NCBI GenBank assembly: GCA_019059635.1
Contig: JAGVRJ010000010.1
Coordinates: 560,501-624,500 of the forward strand
DNA: 64,000 bases
Origin: Proales similis
Lineage: Eukaryota; Rotifera; Eurotatoria; Ploima; Proalidae
Direction of reading: 5' to 3'
This document shows positions 1 through 10,179 of the stretch, one piece after another. Under the pieces are notes generated by a model. The model worked only from the letters and a program-made list of their open reading frames with translations, was not told the DNA's origin and did no database searches. Every line of letters starts with the position of its first letter. Positions within the stretch are counted from its first letter, which is position 1. A program made the translations under genes and the position numbers.

Positions 1-372
1 TCAAGAACTACTACTAAATTGGGTAAATAGGAGCCGGGCAGATTGCGAAACGGTCAAAATTGAATACATGTCAAAGCAAACAAGGCGAGAATGAAATAAA
101 AAATGCCCAAAGCTAAAATAGAGATTTGTTTAGAGCTAGACTTGGCTCTGCTTGGCTGCAAACAGGTCAAGCCCGACCGAGCGCTTCTCTGATTAGATTC
201 TCACTGCCAAGATACGAATCGCTCAGTCCCGTGACTGTTGAGTTAGATTTGCAACGAGCGTGACTTGTCGGTGCTGCTCTTGTCGCCGCGGCGAGTAGTC
301 ACGTTCAGAAGAGACGAAACGGAAAACATCCGAAATTAGAGAAACTAGCCAGTCGTCAGAGGCGAATCGAAC
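1..372. other. Upstream flank and 5' UTR of SNRPF
   Basis: No coding region is supported here. The last part directly precedes the SNRPF start codon at 373 and probably holds its promoter and 5' UTR. I see no TATA element or repeat. Confidence 0.4.
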
Positions 373-648
373 ATGTCAGTTGCCACCGTACCACTCAATC
401 CGAAGCCATTTCTGAACAGCTTGACCGGCAAGCCGGTGCAGATCAAGTTGAAGTGGGGCATGGAGTACAAAGGAATTCTAGTCTCTGTGGACAGCTACAT
501 GAACCTGCAGCTGGCCAATACCGAAGAGTACATTGATGGCGCGCTGACCGGCAATCTGGGCGAGGCGCTCATTAGGTGCAACAACATATTGTTCATTCGC
601 GGCCTTGAGGAAGAAGAGGACGAAGATATGGAGGCGATTAGAAGCTAG
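373..648 (+). CDS. SNRPF: Small nuclear ribonucleoprotein F (SmF)
   Basis: This 91-residue protein is one of the seven Sm proteins that form the ring on U1, U2, U4 and U5 snRNA in the spliceosome. It is colinear with animal SmF over its whole length: an N-terminal [16 protein letters not shown] segment, the Sm1 motif ([20 protein letters not shown]), the Sm2 motif around [11 protein letters not shown], and the acidic tail [13 protein letters not shown]. The gene is a single exon, and the length is normal for the family. An AATAAA poly(A) signal lies at 717-722, about 70 nt after the stop. The gene is followed on the same strand by Rab11. Identity is secure; only the extent of the UTRs is unknown. 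Confidence 0.97.
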   Translation: MSVATVPLNPKPFLNSLTGKPVQIKLKWGMEYKGILVSVDSYMNLQLANTEEYIDGALTGNLGEALIRCNNILFIRGLEEEEDEDMEAIRS

Positions 649-1083
649 AGCCAATCTAAGCTGTTTCTTTTTGTTGTTTATTTACAGACTGAGCTCTTGG
701 ATAGCCCTTGTTAACGAATAAAAAGTCGCAGAAGAATAAGAAGAGCAGGAGCAGACAATTTGAGTGCTTCGGGATTTGAGATTGGCCTCATGTGCCGCTC
801 GATTGTCATATCTAGAGTCGTGATAAGAGTGACGGTGGTTGCTCTAGCTATCATCCGCCGTCTGATGTTGCACCATTTATCATCTAATTTATCTCATTCA
901 CTCGCTCTCTTTCTCTCTCTCTCTCTCACTGGCTGGCTGAATCGTAGCCACTAAATAGCTGAATGCATCCCGTGTCGCGAGTTCATTCAGCGCCACTGAA
1001 ACAAGATAAGCGACCAGTCGTTCAAACGGCATTTTAATTCAAGTAAATCTGTTTTTTGGGAGTATAGCAGTGTGGAGAGCAGT
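649..1083. other. SNRPF-Rab11 intergenic region
   Basis: This stretch contains the SNRPF 3' UTR with its AATAAA at 717-722, a CT-rich tract at about 901-928, and the presumed Rab11 promoter. The last bases before the Rab11 start read like a 3' splice site (T-rich stretch then tatagcag, ending at 1070), so a 5' UTR intron or a trans-splice site is possible. Short open frames here are not convincing. Confidence 0.35.
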
Positions 1084-2034
1084 ATGTCGCAAAAGGATGA
1101 CTACGATTATCTGTACAAAAGTAGGTAGCCAACAGCAATTATCAGAGAAAGAGAGAGAGTCGATCAAATTGAACCAATTTTCAAGTTGTGCTCATCGGCG
1201 ATTCAGGAGTGGGCAAATCGAACCTGTTGACTCGATACACCAAGGATCAGTTTGACTTCAAGTCGACGACCACGATCGGCGTCGAATTCTCCAACAAGAC
1301 GGTCGAGATAGAATCGAAGCGGATCAAGGCCCAGATTTGGGACACAGCCGGCCAGGAAAGGTTCAGAGCAATCACAAGCGCGTGCGTTCAAGCTTCCATT
1401 GCCTGTCCGGGCATCTAGTTTTATCTCACATTCAGATTTTATCGAGGCGCAGTCGGCGCGCTCTTGGTCTACGACATCACCAAGGCCGAGTCTTTCAAGA
1501 GTCTGGAGCGATGGCTGAGTGAGCTGCGCGAGCACGGCGACAAGAAGATGGTGGTCATGCTTGTCGGCAACAAGAGCGATTTACAGCACCTGAGAGCTGT
1601 CAGTGCCGAAGAAGCAAAAGAGTTTGCAGGTTTGAGCATTTGATTTGATTGTTACTAGCAAGATTGGACTGATTTGATTGAATTTAGAGAAGCACGAGCT
1701 CTCGTTTATTGAGGCGTCAGCTCTCGACGCGAGCAACGTTGAAGAGGCGTTTGTTCAGGTGCTTCAGGGTAAGTGCAATAAAATGCAATTAAACGCGCAA
1801 CTTAATTGGACGAGAACAAACTTGCCACTTAATTGTCTGGACGAAATGACAGACGTCTTCAAAATATTGAACAGCAATCAGACAGCTGCTCCGGTCGAGG
1901 CAAGCGAGAGAGCGTCGACCAACACCGCAAGTGCCAAGGCGCCCCAGGGCCAGCAAAGCGCACCCCAACCAGCCAAGTCAATTAAATTGACTCCAAACAA
2001 CAAAGCTCAAGTCAGAGAGAAAAAGTGCTGCTAG
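1084..2034 (+). CDS. RAB11: Rab11 family small GTPase
   Basis: Rab11 is a prenylated GTPase that controls recycling endosomes and delivery of membrane to the cell surface. Five exons join in frame: 1084-1120, 1186-1381, 1436-1629, 1688-1768 and 1853-2034. The product begins [12 protein letters not shown] and shows the P-loop GDSGVGKS, switch I with TIGVEF, switch [17 protein letters not shown] followed by FYRGA, the NKSD base-recognition motif and [12 protein letters not shown], which is diagnostic for Rab11. The hypervariable tail is Gln/Ala/Ser rich and ends in two cysteines, the double geranylgeranylation signal. Introns are 54-84 nt. An AATAAA signal at 2187-2192 follows the stop; it lies close to the 3' end of the opposite-strand gene that ends at 2319. 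Confidence 0.95.
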
Positions 2035-2318
2035 AGCGCTTTGACCTGATTCGCCTTTCCAAATTCATCGGCCCGCTCCTAATTTCCTCTCCTTGCCCCC
2101 CAAAATCCTCTCTCTGTCTGAATTTTCGTTTTCAGTTGCAAACTCTGTTGAGCTCTGTAGAGCGGTTTTAAGCGTTTTCTTTTCGGAATAAAATCTGAAA
2201 TCTAGCCAAATGATAGTGGGATCGATTTTATTGAATAATTTCAAAGTTCTCAAGTTTATTGACGCTACATGACTCGATTGGGACCTAGAAGACAGTCTAT
2301 GTAAAGTGAAGCTGGCAT

Positions 2319-2743
2319 TTAGTCAAAATTGAAATCAAACGAGCTCTCGATGAAGCAGCGCGCGAATTCTTTGTCAAACAGATCGCCGCGGTTGAGAAGA
2401 TTAATTACCGCGTTTGAGATGTATATTGACTCGAGACACTCGTTGGCGCAGACCAGGCTACGCGACGACTCGCTGTCCTTGAGTTAGCGATTCGTTTAAG
2501 ACACAAAGTGAAATTTAAATGAAAAGCGTTCAGAGGCATTACATGCTCAGTGGAACTGTTCAGATCCTCCTTGGCGCATTTGACACAAGCCACGATGCAA
2601 TGGTTCATTTGGTCAAAATCTGAGCCCATCCGCTTGGCAAACTGAGGTCGAGCTTTCAACGCTTTCGCCTGGCCAATTGACGCCTGCTTCATGACCACAA
2701 GAATCATGAACACGACCACCAGTGTTGACTTGTTACCGATCAT
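2319..2743 (-). CDS. Small secreted six-cysteine protein, unknown
   Basis: Two exons (2743-2543 and 2477-2319, intron 65 nt) encode about 119 residues. The N-terminus is a clear signal peptide with a VVVFMILVV core. The mature part has six cysteines spaced CxxxCxxC, then CxxxC, then a single C near the end, and a possible dibasic site (AKR) just after the signal region. This suggests a helical, disulfide-bonded secreted peptide or protein. The spacing recalls but does not match the CHH/ITP hormone family, so I do not assign it. A TATTTAAG element (TATA-like, on the - strand) lies at 2812-2819, about 70 nt upstream of the start. A poly(A) signal on the - strand lies at 2255-2260. Function is unknown; the gene model is well supported by phase and signals. 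Confidence 0.7.
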
Positions 2744-2749
2744 TTTCAA

Positions 2750-3352
2750 CGTTGTTTTTCGTTTATTGGATGCTTTTGCAAATGAGTGTGAGAGCTCGCC
2801 TCCGGCTCACTCTTAAATACCTATGCCGATCTAATCAGTGAAGTGGATATTGAAAGCATCTTCCATTTTCACGCAGCCTTCAGGCAGCAATTTCTCTTCA
2901 ATCCGGAGAATCGACTAGCACCTCAGCCTTTCCGACCGAGAGGCGTGCTGAGTGGCTCTTCATTGATTAGATTGCGTGACAGGCGTTTTCTCTCCCAAAA
3001 TTAGTCTCTACATGTTGCCACTATTCGTCATTATTGCAACCTCACACTTTGGCCGCGCACAGTCGATTTTCCGAATTTTTCTTTATTTCCCTCTCTCTCT
3101 CTCTCTCTCTGAGCCTGAGCCCGGCCTTTGTTTTCACTGTGACCCAGTTTCCGCCCAGCAGGCAGGCAGGCAGACGCCGGTCTATCAGCCAAGCGTTTTC
3201 CTCTAACAAACAGTGGGCTCGATTACAAAAGCCACTTGCAATTGTTATTGTTGTTGTTCGGTCTATTCTAACGTGCGTCATACGACCCTCGAGTCTTGGC
3301 GTTTCTAAGTGATTTATTGACACACGGTTTGCTTGTTCAAGAGCAGCATCTA
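2750..3352. other. Region between the two secreted-protein genes
   Basis: This region holds the promoter of the small secreted gene, a (CT)n tract at about 3090-3110 and the 3' UTR of the CAP gene, whose - strand poly(A) signal is at 3313-3318. Overlapping short frames on both strands lack family motifs and are not annotated. Confidence 0.4.
2811..2819 (-). promoter_or_regulatory. TATA-like element, small secreted protein gene
   Basis: The - strand reads TATTTAAGA about 70 nt before the start codon at 2743. The neighbouring CAP gene has the same TATTTAAG core upstream, which supports a core-promoter role. The function is inferred. Confidence 0.4.
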
Positions 3353-4698
3353 TTAAATGTAATCGCAAATGCCACACATATGCGGGCACAATGGCTTCGT
3401 GTTTGAGTATTGGCAGTAGATTGAATTGCTTCCCCAACAGCCGTATTGAGCGTCTGTTTGATTGCATGTTTTGAACTCGCATTCCGGCCCGAACGTGTAG
3501 GCTTGACACTGACAAGTGCAAGTGGCCTCGTCCAAAGTGCCAAAGTTCTGACAGAACTTATCGCAATAGCACAAATTATCCCTACAAAGCTCAGACGGAC
3601 AGTTCGAGCACGGCTCACCGAGCTCATACGGTCTGTTTATGTTGATCTGGCCGTCTGCAAATAAAGCCAATCAGAGACGCAGACTTGCTCGCCAAGTGTT
3701 TGCCTTACTCGCATAGTTGCAGCCCGCAAGTACCTCGGTTCCCTTTATTGCTAGGCCGCATCCAACTCGATAGGCATTGTCGGCCACAATCTGAGTATAG
3801 TGTCCTACGTGGGTCCAGTCGCCTTTAGCGATTGTTAACCAAGTGTCCAGATTTGTGGGTCTCGTCCGTAAACGGTTGTCAATTACCTGTGATGGATCCA
3901 TTTCCGTATTCAAAGAATTGAATCTCGGCATACCAGGCGGCTATTACTCTGGCCAACAGATTTTTCATCGCAAATAAACCAAATAAGCCAGAGAAATAGG
4001 GCAAACCTTTGCCAAAATGAGCCGTCATTTGAGTAGGTGATGCCGCTCGATCTGTAGAGATTTTGTCCCACAGTGATGGTTTGGTTGTTGAGGAGTCGAC
4101 GACACTTGGTGCAGTCGTGCGCAAACACGCCGTGCTCGGCCCACCTCTGAGCACCACGAGCCAGACCAACGTCCCAATACAACGCGTTCAAGTTGGCCGC
4201 CGACTCGTTGGCTCGCATTTCATTGTGAAGGTCGACAATTGTCTGAATCTCGAGTTCAGTGGGCTCGTAGGCAACGAACTGGACGTTCCTGGACAGACAA
4301 GTTGTGTGAGTTTGTTCAGAGCCGCTCATTAAATTGCGCGCCAGCAACGGACACTCCTGCTCGCAGAGTGCGAATCTGCCTGCAAAATAGCGGTCTACTG
4401 AACACCAATAGTAGTCGGCGTTCAGATTAGTGCAGCCGTCGACCCACTGTCCATCATAGTAGAACGGGAATATGCAGTCTACTTCGTCGACGTCCCGAAA
4501 TTGGCCGTTACAGTCAAAATTGCAAACGGTCTCGTTCGCGCAGTTGAGGGAAAAGCCGCCCGTGCAGAAGCAGAATTCATTGTCGGTTACTGACTGGGAC
4601 GACCGTTGGCTCGGAGAGTGTTCCGCCAGCGCACTGTAAACAGACGCCTCGATTACATAAGCAAAGGCCACAAGAACAATAAAGAAACGACTGCGCAT
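3353..4698 (-). CDS. Secreted FN2-CAP-EGF/ShKT protein (CRISP-like)
   Basis: Four exons (4698-4007, 3948-3887, 3822-3709, 3654-3353) encode about 389 residues. A signal peptide (MRSRFFIVLVAFAYVIEA) is followed by a Cys-rich segment and a fibronectin type II module (DCIFPFYYDGQWVDGC to YWC and FALC, about residues 65-115). The CAP domain runs from the LHNEMRANE helix through WAEH and GQNLY to DWTHVGHYTQ and VGCG. The C-terminal part is Cys-rich, EGF-like (CYCDKFCQNFGTxxxxxCxC) and ends in a ShKT/SXC module (PHMCGIC). CAP proteins of this type are secreted sterol/lipid-binding or glandular proteins. The FN2 module ahead of the CAP domain is uncommon. I took the ATG at 4698; the frame is open upstream only from a GTG. 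Exon phases agree throughout. The ligand is unknown. Confidence 0.88.
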
Positions 4699-5854
4699 TG
4701 TCGCCAGCTGCTCTGCCTTCACAGATTCTGGTACTTGATCGGTGTTTCAGCTCTGAAGCAGCTTTCAAGTGATTGTTTTGATAAATGCTTTCGACGCCGA
4801 CTGTTTTCATCGGTCGCTTAAATAGTGCGGAATAATTGCAGCCTCGTCAAGCCCAACAATCGAGCGCAACAATTGAGTTATTTAAGAAGCGTTTAGACGC
4901 AATTTAAATGCCAAATCGCTTAATTTTCACCTTTCTGCTTCTTATTGAATAGAGTCAAAGACAGGAGAAGTACAAGCCGCGCTCTAATGTGACTTGAGAA
5001 TTGCACTCAAGCAAAGTAAGAGCCTTGCGCTGCTCAGAAAGATTCCTTGAGAATAGGTTAAATAATCGAGGCGTGATGAGACCGCAGCGTAAAATTATTT
5101 TACTCAAATGTCAGTCGATTACCTCACCACTGCTTCATTACTGACCTATCATGACTTTTGAATGTAAATTTCTCAGTCAGCGTCCATTCATCATGAACGC
5201 TTTGTTTGATTCGGAACAGCGAGCGGTCCCGGCAAGTTTTTAAAACAAAATGCCGCAAATCTGCGAATTGCAAGCAGACAATCTGAATGTCGACGCTGAA
5301 GTGAAAGCGCATTTCCCTAGACCCACCGGCTCGGTCTCGTGCTTCGTCCGACTATTCTCTATAAATTGTGGCCCTAGTCGAGCAAACGAGCCAAAGCATG
5401 TTTGTGTTTGCAATCAACTCCATCTCAACTCTATCTAACTTTCTCAACTCAATCCCTATCAAACTTCTAAGCAGATCACTCAGTGCTGTTCTAGAGTTGT
5501 CCATAGGGACAGATAAAATAAGAATCTCTTAAAAACCCTGGCTAGCTCAAGTTGCAATTTTAATTCAATGGCTAGTTTGGTACCTGTCGGAGATCACATG
5601 GCCATTAGGCAGTCTTAATAGAAAGCAAAACTAAAATCTAAAGCTGACGCAAACAGAAAATGAGAAATTGCCAAGGTCTCTAAATTGGCGCCAAGTAGAT
5701 CAGGGGGTCAGATAAAAGGCAAACGGGCTGAAGAATAAAAGCCGGATTTGATTGAACAATGTTTTATTTAACAACAAAGAGAGAAAAAATTTGTCTGAAG
5801 CGGTCCTAGGGCGCTTGAATGAAGAGACGTTGTTGGCTGGCGTCGGTCAGATTG
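4699..5854. other. CAP promoter region and EIF4A3 3' flank
   Basis: A TATTTAAG element on the - strand at 4817-4824 sits about 120 nt upstream of the CAP start, like the one of the neighbouring secreted gene. The EIF4A3 poly(A) signal (TTTATT on +) lies at 5763-5768. The rest, about 900 bp, holds no supported gene. Short frames at 5124-5438 have no recognisable motif. Confidence 0.4.
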
Positions 5855-7075
5855 TTAAATAAGATCGGCCACGTTCATGGGCATTTCATCGATCTGGGTA
5901 CTGTAATATTGCTCAATGTCTCGCAGGATTCTGATGTCGTCGTTCATGACAAAGTTGATGGCGACACCCTTGCGTCCGAATCGGCCCGAACGACCGATGC
6001 GGTGAATGTAGAGCTCACGATTGTTGGGCAAATCGTAGTTGATCACAAGCGAGACCTGCTGGACGTCAATGCCACGCGCCCAGACATCGGTGGTGATGAG
6101 CACCCGACTCATTCCGCTTCTGAACTCTTTCATGATGGCGTCTCGCTCGGCCTGCTTCATGTCGCCGTGCATGGACGAGACGGTGAAGTTGGCCTCGCGC
6201 ATCTTCTCGGTCAGCCAGTCGACCTTGCGACGAGTATTGCAGAATATGACCGCCTGAGTGATGGTCAATGTATCATAGAGGTCGCACAGTGTGTCGAACT
6301 TCCACTCTTCTCGCTCGACAGCCACAAAGAACTGCTTGATGCCCTCAAGGGTCAACTCATCGCGCTTGACCAAGATCCGGATCGGATCTGTCATGAACTT
6401 GGTGGTCATCTCGAGTATTGCGTGCGGCAGAGTGGCGCTGATCAACACCACCTGGGTCTGCGGCGGCAGGTAGCGATAGACATCGTAGATCTGCTCTTTG
6501 AATCCTTTGTTCAGCATCTCGTCGGCTTCATCCAATATGAGAATTTTTATGTTTCGAGTTTTCAGATGGCGCCGATGGATCATGTCGATTACACGGCCAG
6601 GCGTGCCCGACACGATGTGCTGGCCATAGTCGAGTTTCTTGATGTCCTCGCCCAGGCTGGTGCCGCCAATGCAGGCGTGGCATTGCACGTTCATGAAATC
6701 GCCGAGGGCGAGCACCACCTGCTGAATTTGAACGGCCAGCTCGCGAGTGGGCGACAGAACAAGGGCCTGCGTCTCGCGCAGCTGCGTGTCGACCTTCTGC
6801 AGCATTGAGATGGAGAAGGTGGCCGTTTTGCCTGTGCCCGACTGCGACTGGGCAATCACATCACGACCGCTCACAATCGGAACTATTGCTCGCTGCTGGA
6901 TGGCCGACGGTCTCTCAAAGCCGTAGCCGTAGATTCCACGCAGCAGCTCTTCCTTTAGCTTCATGCGATCGAACGACGGAATCACGTGCACATCTTCGCT
7001 CGTTTCGAACTCGATCTGCTCCAAGTCGTCCAGCTTGACGCGGCGATTACTGGGCGCTCCGTTCCGGTTGCTCAT
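5855..7075 (-). CDS. EIF4A3: eIF4A-III, DEAD-box helicase of the exon junction complex
   Basis: This intronless gene encodes 406 residues, nearly identical in architecture to animal eIF4A3. That protein clamps spliced mRNA as the core of the exon junction complex and acts in localisation and nonsense-mediated decay. Visible motifs are the Q motif ([13 protein letters not shown]), motif [19 protein letters not shown], the DEAD box in [14 protein letters not shown], the long conserved block starting [45 protein letters not shown], and the C-terminus [12 protein letters not shown]. The block after SATLP and the N-terminal EFETSEDV favour eIF4A3 over eIF4A1/2. The ATG at 7075 is used because the frame upstream starts only at a GTG. 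The absence of introns stands out next to intron-rich neighbours and could reflect retroposition or simple intron loss. Confidence 0.96.
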   Translation of the reverse strand: MSNRNGAPSNRRVKLDDLEQIEFETSEDVHVIPSFDRMKLKEELLRGIYGYGFERPSAIQQRAIVPIVSGRDVIAQSQSGTGKTATFSISMLQKVDTQLRETQALVLSPTRELAVQIQQVVLALGDFMNVQCHACIGGTSLGEDIKKLDYGQHIVSGTPGRVIDMIHRRHLKTRNIKILILDEADEMLNKGFKEQIYDVYRYLPPQTQVVLISATLPHAILEMTTKFMTDPIRILVKRDELTLEGIKQFFVAVEREEWKFDTLCDLYDTLTITQAVIFCNTRRKVDWLTEKMREANFTVSSMHGDMKQAERDAIMKEFRSGMSRVLITTDVWARGIDVQQVSLVINYDLPNNRELYIHRIGRSGRFGRKGVAINFVMNDDIRILRDIEQYYSTQIDEMPMNVADLI

Positions 7076-7445
7076 CTTGTTCTCGCGCACTCACACGATC
7101 TAAGCAGGAATTGATTTTCAAATTAGAAAGGAAACGCTAGAATCGGAACCAGCACGGTTGTCGAGCAGCCAACCGAGCGCCAGGTCAGCCTAGCGATTGG
7201 CCTGTTCGGCTATGCACTCGGTCGATCGGAACTGCATGTCGCACATAATCTCGCGACCATGTTTCTGCGCACGCGCCGCGCAATTGTCTGCTTGTTAAGT
7301 TTCAAACAGCGCTCAAGCGAGCCAGCTTTGTAGGCATTTTGGAGCCACACCATTGCGGCCTCGTTCGCTCCCCATGACTCACTTGAGTCAGTTTATAGAA
7401 TGCCGAAAAGAGCCTTGGCCCAGACCTCGTGCAGTTTTTCCTTTT
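7076..7445. other. EIF4A3 promoter and AKT 3' flank
   Basis: This is the gap between the EIF4A3 start and the AKT stop, both on the - strand. An acceptor-like sequence (tgcttag on the - strand, near 7103) lies about 25 nt before the EIF4A3 ATG, so a 5' UTR intron or trans-splice site is possible. No gene is seen. Confidence 0.35.
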
Positions 7446-9688
7446 TTATTCTCGATTATTCTGGGGACTTTCAAAGTCGATTTCAACAAACATTTCGATA
7501 TCGTCTTTGCTGCTGTTGTTGTTGTTGGCCTCAAAAGGCTGAGAATAGGAGGCGGTGCTGGTCGACGAGTTTGAAGAATAAGATTTGTTTAATAAAATGG
7601 AGGAGAATCGGCGCCTGGCCGGGCTAATCGAGGTTTGCTTCGGCCGATTCGACTCGCAGCCATCAGCTGGGGCCTTTGCATTTAGGTCGAACACTTTAAG
7701 ACTCTGCTCGGCGTCGAGCAGCAGCTTTTCTAGATCGTAGCGGTCAGAGGAGTCGATCACCGACCGGAGCGAGTGTCTCTTCTGCTCGCCGTCTTGACTG
7801 GGCAGGCTGGTCTTGCTTCCGTAGTAGGAGAACGAGTCGAAGTAGAAGGATGCGGCCGCATTGAGGCGCGCCAGGTTGCGCACCGAAGATGCCGGCGTGA
7901 TTTGCACGATTTGCGCGGTGAACGACTTCTCGAAGTAGCTGGTGTCAATCTCCGATCGAATCGAAGGCCTGAACGGAGGCTGAATCTTTTTGTTGACAAG
8001 CAGCTGCCAGTCAATGTCCTGAAAGAATTTGTGTCTGGTCAGCTCGACGAGGTCCTGCTCGCCTGAGCCCAGTCTTCGGCACGGATCCTTTTCCAGCAGC
8101 TGAGTCAGAATCGATTGCGCACTGCTGCTCAAATAGTCTGGCAAGTGCAGCTCCTCAACTTTGATCTTTTCATAAAGGCCGTCGCACTCTTCATTGGGTC
8201 GAATGCAGAACGGCAGACGTCCGGTAAGCATTTCGTACAAGAGCACACCGATCGCCCACCAGTCGACCGCTTTGGTGTAGCCACCGTGCATTGGATTCGT
8301 GTTTCTACAGAGCACCTTCAAGGAGAATCCAAGATTAGATTTGCGGCCGATTCGATCGATCACGTTGTCAAGGACTTGCCTCTGGCGCTAAATACTCTAG
8401 AGTGCCGCAGAATGTAAAGGTCCGACTGAAGCAGCTCATGTTCATCTTGCATAGGCCAAAATCAGCTTGAATGGTTGCCTTGTTAGATGGAGGCCATGTC
8501 AAGTAGAGCAGTCGCTTACCAAGTTTAACGTGGCCCTCGTGGTCCAGCAGTACATTCTCGAGCTTCATGTCTCGGTAGAGAATTTTGTTCTCGTGCAGGT
8601 AGCCGATCGCGCAGCTTATCTCGGCGCAGTAGAATTTCGCCTTGGCTTCGCTGAAGCGCCGTTCGCGCGACAAGTGGAAGAACAGCTCGCCGCCGTTCAC
8701 ATATTCCATCACGTAGCACAGACATTCGTTTGTCTGGAAAGCGTACAACAGGTTCTGAAAGAGCCATCAGCCGGTTAGCTCGACTTGAGGGCGAGGACAA
8801 GTGACTGCGGCTTACCGTTATAAATGGATGCTTGATGGTTCTCATCACCAGGTTTTCAGTTCGCGTGTGTCCGATCTCGTTCTTGAAAGCGTGCGTGAAT
8901 TAGCATGACGCCGACAGAAGGGCGAGCAAGAGGCAGTCAACCTTTTCGAATATCAAGTGCTTCTTGACGATTTTCATGGCACACATACGCTTCTGGAAGT
9001 TGTCTCGGCACAGAACCACTTTGCCAAACGTGCCGCGTCCGAGCACTTCGATGAACTCAAAATCGTGCAGGCTCTTGCGTTACAAAAAAAAAAAGAGATC
9101 AGTGATGGCACTCGAGCTAGAGATAGAGAGGGAGAGAGAGAGAGAGGGAGATGCTTACCAGTTTGAAAAACTCCTCTTGGCCCCGACTGAGCACCATTTG
9201 GCCGTTGAGGTGAAAAGCGACCAGGTTCAAGCTTTCCACCCATTCTTGTCTATCGGCGGCGGACGAGAACGCCAGCCATCGTTCGACGATCGTTCCTTCA
9301 ATGTTCTTGCAGACAAGCACAAATACGTTCGACTTGGGCTTGTCGTAAAGCAGCACCTTGGTCTCTGCGAGCAATTCAGTCGAAATCAAGCAAAATGTTC
9401 AAGTCGTGATCAGAAAAGGGGGAGCTCACCTTTGACGAAAAACTCGTTGTTCGGACTTTCGCCGCCGACTGGCTTGTTGATGAAGCCGAGAAGACAGCCG
9501 CTGCTCTTGAGCACCAGGTAGCGAGGTCTCCATGTCTTTATGTGTTCGCCTTGACGTCGACGGTCAGATTCAGGTGATTAGGCAGCGAATGCCAAGAAGC
9601 ACCAACCTCTCTTGTGGACCCAGCCTTCCTTCACGATGTCCATCAGGCTGTTTTCCTCTAAAGCGGCCTCTCCGCTGCGCTCGGACAT
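7446..9688 (-). CDS. AKT: AKT / protein kinase B with long C-terminal tail
   Basis: AKT is the PI3K effector kinase of growth and survival signalling. Eight exons (9688-9607, 9549-9430, 9364-9159, 9073-8942, 8881-8816, 8754-8520, 8465-8380, 8315-7446) give about 598 residues. The PH domain begins [20 protein letters not shown] and keeps the basic residues that bind PIP3. The kinase has [15 protein letters not shown], the variant RDMKLEN, DFGLCK and activation loop [12 protein letters not shown], where GTPEYLAPE is usual. After the kinase come the turn-motif region ([13 protein letters not shown]) and the hydrophobic motif FDSFSY. Roughly 115 Ser/Asn-rich residues follow, whereas AKT normally stops within a few residues. 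Intron 7 has a GC donor (GAG|GCAAGT). AATAAA (7450-7445) overlaps the stop codon. The gene is divergent from the NEK11-like gene. Confidence 0.95.
9123..9150. repeat. (GA)n tract in AKT intron 3
   Basis: A GA-rich simple repeat lies inside the 85-nt third AKT intron. On the transcribed strand it reads as a polypyrimidine tract, but it sits near the donor side rather than the acceptor. Confidence 0.6.
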
Positions 9689-10179
9689 TGTCCAAACGAT
9701 ATGTTAATTTTATGCGATCGCAATGAATGACCTCGGCCAAATGGCCTTGCTTCACCTTAGACCAGTGTTTGCAGGGCCACGCATGTCGCAACCGCCACGC
9801 CCGACTAGTCAAGTCACAAGCCAGCCAATCGACTCAATCATCAAAAACCAACTATAATTTGCCTTCGGTCCCCCTCGCCCCAACCGAATTTTAATGAGAC
9901 CACCGAGATCCGACTTAATCTTATCCAACTCGAAATATGACAACCGACAGCGCATCGTCCAAGCCCTCTCTGTTTGAGCTTCTTATTAGAAGGTGTTTGC
10001 TTTCGCGAAAGAATGCGTGGCCGCGAAAGAATGGTCAATCGTATCGAGTTAAGCTGCTTAGACAATCTCAAACTACTTTGAATGTACAAAGGCTTATGAT
10101 GTTGCTTGGCAACCAAGACTGGAAGCTTGTCTTCATAAAAGGCCGATCGATTGAGTCATTTTGAGTAAAACTTTGAAAA
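9689..10179. promoter_or_regulatory. Divergent promoter region, AKT / NEK11-like
   Basis: This 491-bp gap separates two head-to-head start codons (AKT at 9688 on -, NEK11-like at 10180 on +). It must carry both promoters unless upstream 5' UTR exons exist. I see no TATA box. The bidirectional role is inferred from layout only. Confidence 0.4.

Noticed and set aside
5819-6808. 329-residue open frame on + opposite EIF4A3
   Set aside because: It is the antisense shadow of the conserved helicase coding sequence; His/Asp/Val-rich composition reflects the complementary codons.
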